From contig MPUH01000017.1 in NCBI GenBank assembly GCA_001970955.1, positions 1 through 64,000 on the forward strand: 64,000 nt of DNA, given 5' to 3'. Under the pieces are notes generated by a model. That model was not told the DNA's origin. It searched no databases and saw nothing but the letters and a program-made list of their open reading frames with translations. This DNA is from Stentor coeruleus. Lineage: Eukaryota > Ciliophora > Heterotrichea > Heterotrichida > Stentoridae. Numbering within the stretch: the stretch's first letter is position 1; every line of letters starts with the position of its first letter. Of the stretch, positions 58,273 to 64,000 are shown piece by piece. The translations under genes were made by a program, and so were the position numbers.

Positions 58273-58953
58273 ATGGCAAATAAAGAAAATCCTTTAGTAA
58301 CTTTACAACCTGAAGAATACTTGGAGAGAACTGGAGTTTCAAATGTTCTTAAAGATATCGTCACTGTTTTACTAGAAAACCGCCCTGCGAATCCAATACA
58401 TTTTATTAATGAATATTTGAAAACATCATCAAGTTCATGTACTGGGGTAATGAAAAGCTATAAACTAATCAGATTGAGTAAATTCGAAAGAAAGTCTTTT
58501 ATGGATAATTTGGTCAGTGCGTATATGAACCTTGATTCAAAAAGAGGAGGGAATAATCAAGGGATAACTGGCATAGACTATATGAAGTTATTAAAAATGA
58601 TCTGTATAGATTTTCCTTTTGAAGTAGTTGATGAGGTTCTTGGGATACTAGGCAAGCGAGATACCGACATTGTGCAGTTCGAAGAATTCCTTGCAGGGAT
58701 CAACGCTATCCTCTTATACGAAGATTTTTTCTGTGAGGCCGAAGAACTTTTCTCTTATCTTGATAACGAAAAAACAGGTAAAGTCGAAACACCCCGTCTT
58801 CTCACAGCATTAGGAAAACTTGGTGAAAACAAAACTTTTGCAATGCCAAGCCGTGAAGAACTCAAACTAAGCTTAGAACAACTTAATATAGAAGAAAAAC
58901 CCTCAATATCATATGGAGAGTTCTGTCTAAGCCTTTTAAAAATAATAAACTAA
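58273..58953 (+). CDS. TPGS1: Tubulin polyglutamylase complex subunit 1
   Basis: I start this 226-residue protein at the ATG at 58273 (MANKENPLVT); the frame is open 11 codons further up but has no ATG there. A RIIa/Dpy-30-like N-terminal helix pair, EEYLERTGVSNVLKDIVTVLLENRPANPIHFINEYL, matches TPGS1 ([36 protein letters not shown]). The FMDNLVSAYMNLDSKRGG block, the IDYMKLLKMICIDFP segment and the FEEFLAGINAILLYEDFFCEAEELF stretch also parallel it. TPGS1 anchors the TTLL1 polyglutamylase complex that modifies axonemal and basal-body tubulin. Stop lies 19 bp from that of convergent SEC31. Confidence 0.83.
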   Translation: MANKENPLVTLQPEEYLERTGVSNVLKDIVTVLLENRPANPIHFINEYLKTSSSSCTGVMKSYKLIRLSKFERKSFMDNLVSAYMNLDSKRGGNNQGITGIDYMKLLKMICIDFPFEVVDEVLGILGKRDTDIVQFEEFLAGINAILLYEDFFCEAEELFSYLDNEKTGKVETPRLLTALGKLGENKTFAMPSREELKLSLEQLNIEEKPSISYGEFCLSLLKIIN

Positions 58954-58972
58954 CCCTCCAACTTTTACCTAC

Positions 58973-61900
58973 TTATCGTTTATTCTGTTTAGCTTGAACA
59001 ATCCTTTTCATACTAGTAAGCCAGCTACCATTTTCATTCCAAGTCTTATTCGTCAATTCTAAATGCGTTTTATTCACAGTATTATAATCTTCTTCAATAA
59101 AAGCATCAGTAAGTTCATTAACCTTCAATAAAAGCATCAGTGAGTTCATTAACAAGAGCAAGTGTTTTTTCATCAAGACCATTATTTTTCAGTTTATTGA
59201 AAAAATCTTGCATCTTCATTTCGATATCTTTGAGGATTTTAGGGTTACTAGCTATTGAGGATTCTTTTATGGTGTTTTCCCATTTGCTAGCAAGAGGCAT
59301 AAGGTGTTGAGGTATACCACTTAAATCAACCCCATCACTTGTACTTTGTGTTCTTGGAGGAACTCTAGATGGTATTGGTGGAGTGAATTTAGCAGGTGGA
59401 GTAGGTCTAGGGACAACAGGTTGTGGTACAGTTTTTCTCTCTTCAGGTTTTGGAGGAGGTTTAAATGTATCGGGTTGAAAATGAGATTCAGGTTTTATTT
59501 GATTTTCTAATGGTTTTGATATTTCTCGTGATGGTTCAGGGTGGATATGCTCTATAGGTTTGTGGACTGGAGGTGGTGGAGGGAGAATTGGTTCATGTTT
59601 GAAAGGTTCATTTGGTTTACTAGGAGGTGGAGGGAGGATTGGTTCATGTTTGACTGGCTCTTTAGGTTTATTAGGAGGAGGTGGTGGTGGAAGATTTACA
59701 GTTTTTTCTATAGGTCGAGCAGGAATTGGTGCTTTAACATCTGGTGGGGGAAGGTCTTTAATTTCACCAAATGGGCTTTTTTTAGGCTCAGTTGTCATAG
59801 GTTTTGGAGGAGGTGGAGGAAGGACGTTATTTTTTCTTTGTTCATATGAAGGGTCTTGAGTTTTCGATGACTCAGGGAAAGGACCACGGGCCGAATCACC
59901 AAATGGTCCTCTAGCTGGTTCTTGGAATGCAGTTTTTATAGGCACGGGCATAGCCACTTCTTTTGGTATCACAGGTCTAGGATGCTCATGCTGTGTTTTA
60001 ACTTGCCCAATCGACCTTTCTTGAACAATTTCTTTAGGCTTAGTAGGAGTTTTAGCTTTCATCATAGGCACATTAACAGTTTTCCAAGGTACTTTAACAT
60101 TACCTGAATTAGCTTTTATATGTTTTTCTACAAGTACCATAAGTGGCATAGAATGCTTAGGAGACTTCAAATGCTGCATGATTTCAAGAGCTTGAGTAGT
60201 CAAACCTTGTTTAAAAAGCATAGTCAAATACTCAAAATAAATCGACTCTAATATTTCGCTATCAAAAAACCTAAAACTTTCAGCATACAAAATTGCATTG
60301 AAAAATAAGTTAAAAGTTGCAGTTTCATAATCAACCCCATTGTTAACAGAATGTCTAAATTGATTAACCCAAGAACCAAAAACTCTTTCTGAACTTCCGG
60401 CATACACAAAACATGCAAGGGCAGGGCCAAACATTGAATTATCCTCAAGTTTTTCAGCAAGATTAACAACAAGACTAGATTGACTGTTATTAATAATAAA
60501 AATAGTCAAAGCTTCCTTCCATTTCTCAACATCTATTTTCTCCATTAATTCATTTACATTTCCAGTAAGTAAAGGTAAAAAAGAATTTCTCAAATACTTA
60601 TCTTTAGAACTTGATAATACCATTTCTCTTGTAATATTAAATAAATTTTCACCTCCATGTGCGGCTATTATAAGAGCTTCAGCTGTTCTACCACACATCA
60701 TTGCACAGTCTATTGCAGCTTCAAGATTTCCTAATATTATATTTTCACGAATTAATCTTTCTGAACCTTCATCCCAGTTTATATTCTATATATAAAAATA
60801 CCTTAGATATTGTTTCTGATATTGTTTGCATAAATTCTGGTTCACTTTTTCTTATTTCAACTTGTTGCTTAACTTCTTCATTTTTAGCTCCAGCTTTATT
60901 GAAAAAATCTTCAGCATCTTTTCCTGAGAGTTCTACAAAGGAAAATGTGTCTTGAAAATTTTCTTTATGACCTTTTGGAGCTTCTTCGTGATGGCCACGC
61001 TTTTTTCCTGTATGTTTTTCTGTTGCTTTGTCTATGGAATCTTTGTCAAAACCTAAAAGACTTAGGATGTTAGACTTGTTACCACTGAATTTAGATGAAA
61101 TTATTTCCCATTGAAGTTTCATTTCAGCATCGCAGTGCTCGGCAAAGGATGAACTTAGTTCTTTGAATTTACCTTCGAGGAAAAGCTTGTGAGCCTTTTC
61201 AACTTTGGATTTTATGTGTGAGTTTGTGTTTGGTGCTGAGGTAACTGTGACTTTATTGGATAAGGAGTTGAATGTTGAGATCTTACCGTTGTAACCGATT
61301 GCTACTGATGATTTTTTGCTTAGCCAATTTGGGGTGAAGACGAACTCAGGCTTTTTGCAAGGAGAGTTTTCTTCTCCTTCAGTAACTCTAGGTTTACTAT
61401 TATTACTCACAGCAGGAGTATATAAATTTCTTAGTTCAATTTTTCCATCTTCTCCACCAACAGCAATAAGTCCATGATTTTTCGGCACCCACTTTAAAGA
61501 TTTAGGAGGAGAATCTAATTCATGATCAATTTTATTAAACACCTGCCCTTGTTTAAAATTCCAAAAACTAGTATAACCACTTCTATCACAAGAAGCGAAA
61601 ATGGAAGAATCATAAGGACACCAAGATAAAGCTGTAACTCCTGTTTTGTGGTTGTTTTTCAATTCTTTAACTGGCTGTTCATGTTTTCTCAAATCCCAAA
61701 TCTGTAAATTAGGGTTTTCTAAATCATCATAGGCCATTATAAACTGTGTAGGAATATCTGGATTCCAAGCAATTCCTGAACAATATGACTTGTTGAGATA
61801 AGTTGAGTCATGGACTGTAAATAATGTTTGATTCCCTCTTAAATCCCAAACACTAGCAGCACAGTTCTGTGAAGCTGCAGCTAAAATGTATTGAACTTGA

Positions 61901-62367
61901 GGGTTCCATGCAATACTTGTCAGCCTTTTGCCTTCCATTTGATTTTTTCCAAGTTTGAAAACATATTTTGACTGGTCTTGTTTTGTCAATCCAACTTCCA
62001 AGTTAAAAATAAACAAGTCACTTGCCCCAACAGCTAAAAGATTTGGTTTACTAGGACAGAATTGCAAATTGGTTATCGGCACGTTGTCGAGAATTTTGTC
62101 TTCTTTGATTAGCGATTTACTTGGATCTGATAAAAGTTGAGATTTTTTCCAGAAAGATATTGAACCAGTATGAGACCCTGAGGCTAAAATTACTTCTGGG
62201 GTTTTAGACCATTCGAGACAAGTAATTCCTGAGCGTGGAGTCAATGATTGGATTTGAGTGAATGATGAAGTTTGGAGAAGGTGAAGAGAAAGCGTATCTG
62301 AACCTAATGCTAAAAGATTGTCGTCCCATGCCATACACCCTTTGGTTGAGAGATGAACTGAGAACAT
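58973..62367 (-). CDS. SEC31: COPII outer coat protein SEC31
   Basis: Two exons (62367-60802, 60785-58973) encode SEC31, which with SEC13 forms the outer COPII cage at ER exit sites. Residues 1-330 hold seven WD repeats (ITCLEWSKTPEVILASGSHTGSISFW, TGVTALSWCPYDSSIFASCDRSGY). Then comes the alpha-solenoid that crosses the 16-nt intron (AAIDCAMMCGRTAEALIIAAHGG), a Pro-rich region with repeated PPPPPNKP and PILPPPP motifs that would bind SEC23, and a C-terminal helical domain. A 31-bp near-exact duplication at 59092-59153 shifts the frame in LVNELTDAFIE; with one copy removed, the total is exactly 1116 codons and the protein runs on to ...RIVQAKQNKR. The break is probably an assembly error. The two duplicate copies differ at one base. 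Confidence 0.93.
59092..59153. repeat. 31-bp tandem duplication inside SEC31
   Basis: A unit beginning CTTCAATAAAAGCATCAG starts at 59092 and again at 59123, with one mismatch (CAGTAAGTTC / CAGTGAGTTC). It breaks the SEC31 frame near the C-terminus. The mismatch makes it slightly less like a pure overlap than the others. Confidence 0.88.
60786..60801 (-). other. 16-nt intron in SEC31
   Basis: The coding strand reads GTATTTTTATATATAG: 16 nt, with A six bases from the 3' end. Its removal joins the WD part in frame to the alpha-solenoid (TISK / NINWDEG). Confidence 0.92.
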
Positions 62368-62848
62368 ATTTATAATAAAGGTTTTTGTAATTATTTTTTT
62401 ATGTTTAGAATTGATTAGTAGGTAATAGGTTAAGTTTATGTTGAATAAAAGGTTTAAATGATTATTTTTTTTATGTTTAGAATTGATTGGTAGGTAATAG
62501 GTTAAGTTTATGCTGAATTAGGTTTAATAAATTATTTTAAAAGATAGTAAATCGGATATGTATAATTATGTTATAAAGTGATATTGTTAGTGTATACTTT
62601 TAAAGAAAACTTGAAAATTATTTAAGGTTTTTGAGACTCTTAAAATCCATTTCACTTAAATTCTTATAATATGCAAACCAAATAATATTCATTATAAATT
62701 TATTAATCTAAACTTCTATTATATCAATTTACTACATGACCCAATCTAATTATCTTTTTCAAAAATATCATAAAAAATCAATAAAACAAATCTTTATTTC
62801 CAACATAACTATTATTGGTTTACATTATAAAATTAGTGATAATAAAAA
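62368..62848. other. Spacer with imperfect tandem repeat
   Basis: The SEC31 5' flank is G+T-rich on the plus strand. It contains two near-identical units of 72 bp period starting at about 62390 and 62462 (both with ATGTTTAGAATTGATT and GGTAATAGGTTAAGTTTATG). The remainder is AT-rich. No gene was recognised. Confidence 0.6.
62390..62530. repeat. 72-bp imperfect tandem repeat
   Basis: Two units share ATGTTTAGAATTGATT.GTAGG and following sequence, with a few substitutions and a short insertion. The divergence suggests real old tandem duplication rather than an assembly overlap. Confidence 0.75.
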
Positions 62849-64000
62849 CTACCTCTTTTTCCTTACACTTCTCATCTTTAGCCTACAAAAAACTTGTTTC
62901 AAAATCTTCTTAGCAGTAAGTGTGAACTTATGCAGCCCCAAAGCAAAAATCTTAACTTTCCACGCTTCAATTTTCAGTTTATCACCAAAACTTTGACTAA
63001 CAATCAAATGAACAACTTCTAATTCTCTAATTCTCATAATGCGAAAGAACTTATATTCCTCAGCAATAATCGCTTTAATCAATTTTTCCTGTCTCAGTTT
63101 ATACAAATCCGGTCCTTTTCCTTTATTATTTCTCTTTTCTCTAATATTCTGCATTTTCATATTCTTCAACTTAGAATCATAAGCTTTTCTTAAATCATTA
63201 GGTTTCTTCAATTCTCTACGTGTTTTACTATAAATTTCAGCAAGATTTAAATGCATATTATGTCTTCGATCAGTTTCTGCTTTAATATCTTTAACATGAA
63301 TTTCTTGAAGATGTCGTTCTGGGATACCTAAACTAAGTTTTTTCCTATCTCTATTAGGTATCATCCTACCTTGATATGATTCATTAACAACATATCCAGA
63401 AAAATTAAACCCTTTATCAAAACTTTCAGCGAATAACTGATCAGTCCTTATAGAGTTTAATGAAGGGGTAAAACAACTAAGACCTCTAAAAAAGATTCTA
63501 AAACCTTTCATACCTTTAAGCAAACAACTTGTCCTATGTTTTTCAAATATTGATTGGAATACTATGCAGAATTTTACTAGAGATATTGCTTTATCTTGGC
63601 TTTTTTGAGGTCGATGAGCATATTTAGTTTTTCTATATTCGAGTCTTTGGGCTAGATAATTGTTAACTGATTTTATAGAATTTTTTGCAGGATTTTTAGA
63701 CATACATTCTCTTAAAAGTAAAGTAAAAATTGAGGCTTGTTTTTTGAGGAAAAGTTTACGTAATGTCCCTGTGATTACGAGAATACCACATTTCATGTTT
63801 GGAGAAACTTGGAATTTTTTATGGTTTTTCAGGATATGAAAAACTTTTGTTTTAAAGAGTTTTTCTAAATTTAAAGTCATAACTTTTAAAGATAAAGGCG
63901 CTTTGTAATGCTTTGCTAAATTGTCAAATGAAGATTTTAGTTGTTCTTCGTTTTTTATAGGGGATTTTTGGAATTTCGTTTTGATTTTATTCCAGGTTTC
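62849..64000 (-). CDS. Basic protein of unknown function, runs off window
   Basis: The frame is open from the right edge of the window (64000) to the stop at 62849, giving at least 383 residues; the true start lies beyond the window. The ATG at 63880 is internal, since the open frame continues upstream without a stop (ETWNKIKTKFQKSP...). The protein is strongly basic, with SKNPAKNSIKSVNNYLAQRLEYRKTKYAH, DRKKLSLGIPERHLQEIHVKDIKAETDRRHN and a C-terminal IRELEVVHLIVSQSFGDKLKIEAWKVKIFALGLHKF. It is mostly helical with no TM segment. I do not recognise a family; the composition suits a basal-body, nucleolar or RNA-binding protein. Confidence 0.7.
   Translation of the reverse strand, partial: ETWNKIKTKFQKSPIKNEEQLKSSFDNLAKHYKAPLSLKVMTLNLEKLFKTKVFHILKNHKKFQVSPNMKCGILVITGTLRKLFLKKQASIFTLLLRECMSKNPAKNSIKSVNNYLAQRLEYRKTKYAHRPQKSQDKAISLVKFCIVFQSIFEKHRTSCLLKGMKGFRIFFRGLSCFTPSLNSIRTDQLFAESFDKGFNFSGYVVNESYQGRMIPNRDRKKLSLGIPERHLQEIHVKDIKAETDRRHNMHLNLAEIYSKTRRELKKPNDLRKAYDSKLKNMKMQNIREKRNNKGKGPDLYKLRQEKLIKAIIAEEYKFFRIMRIRELEVVHLIVSQSFGDKLKIEAWKVKIFALGLHKFTLTAKKILKQVFCRLKMRSVRKKR

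Noticed and set aside
59541-59859. Antisense ORFs in SEC31 rich in Trp, Arg and Gly
   Set aside because: They are the complement of the Pro-rich SEC31 segment (CCN codons give GGN/TGG), so they are shadows.
1-64000. Mobile elements, tRNA, rRNA, CRISPR
   Set aside because: I looked for transposase or reverse-transcriptase motifs, tRNA B boxes, rRNA-like segments and spaced repeats and found none; intergenic DNA is simply AT-rich.

Overview
The window is the left end of a macronuclear chromosome of a heterotrich ciliate. It opens with seven exact copies of the 8-base repeat AACACCCT, the C-rich strand of the CCCTAACA telomere known from Stentor and Blepharisma. Nine introns of 15 nt (one of 16 nt) can be read directly, and their splicing restores recognisable protein domains. 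Trp is TGG in all long reading frames and TGA is used as a true stop in several genes, so the standard code applies. This fits Stentor better than Blepharisma, where TGA is Trp. Genome composition is AT-rich, genes are mostly single-exon, and neighbours are often 0-60 bp apart.

Layout. 1-9.5 kb: telomere, an IFT172 fragment cut by the telomere, TMEM230, a cyclin, a centrin-like EF-hand protein, a SAM-domain protein and an EML-type WD40 protein. 9.5-20.3 kb: an AT-rich spacer, an NLI/CTD-type phosphatase, a damaged CK2 alpha gene, a CFAP77-like axoneme protein, a ZIP zinc transporter, an unknown gene, DPH5 and a very divergent alpha-tubulin. 21-35 kb: NDR kinase, a spliced membrane PAS/pseudo-histidine-kinase gene, small genes including a PIERCE-like microtubule inner protein and a HIT-fold protein without catalytic histidines, a coiled-coil protein, an ependymin-like secreted protein, Snf7/CHMP4, a spliced mitochondrial-type helical-repeat protein and DCAF7. 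35-46 kb: a decayed stomatin-like fragment, SPAG1, an F-box-like protein, a CCT-motif protein, an AAA ATPase, a Kelch protein and a 4EHP-like eIF4E. 46-54 kb: a segmental duplication in which a cyclic-nucleotide-type channel and a DYRK kinase lie tail to tail. The second copy keeps the kinase, but its channel has decayed. 54-64 kb: a membrane-anchored UFD1-like protein, a doublecortin-like/Ras fusion, a Bin3 methyltransferase, TPGS1, SEC31, and a basic protein running off the right edge.

Many genes serve cilia, basal bodies and cortical microtubules (IFT172, centrin, EML, CFAP77, PIERCE-like, SPAG1, TPGS1, divergent tubulin, DCX-Ras), as expected for a large ciliate. The others are housekeeping genes for COPII, ESCRT-III, diphthamide, zinc transport and translation. 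No tRNA, rRNA, CRISPR or mobile element was recognised.

Caveats. Four single N bases are flanked by duplicated sequence, and three further short duplications lack an N. These look like unmerged contig overlaps, and two of them break otherwise good genes (ZIP transporter, SEC31). Several interpretations below (frameshifts, premature stops) therefore need read-level confirmation.
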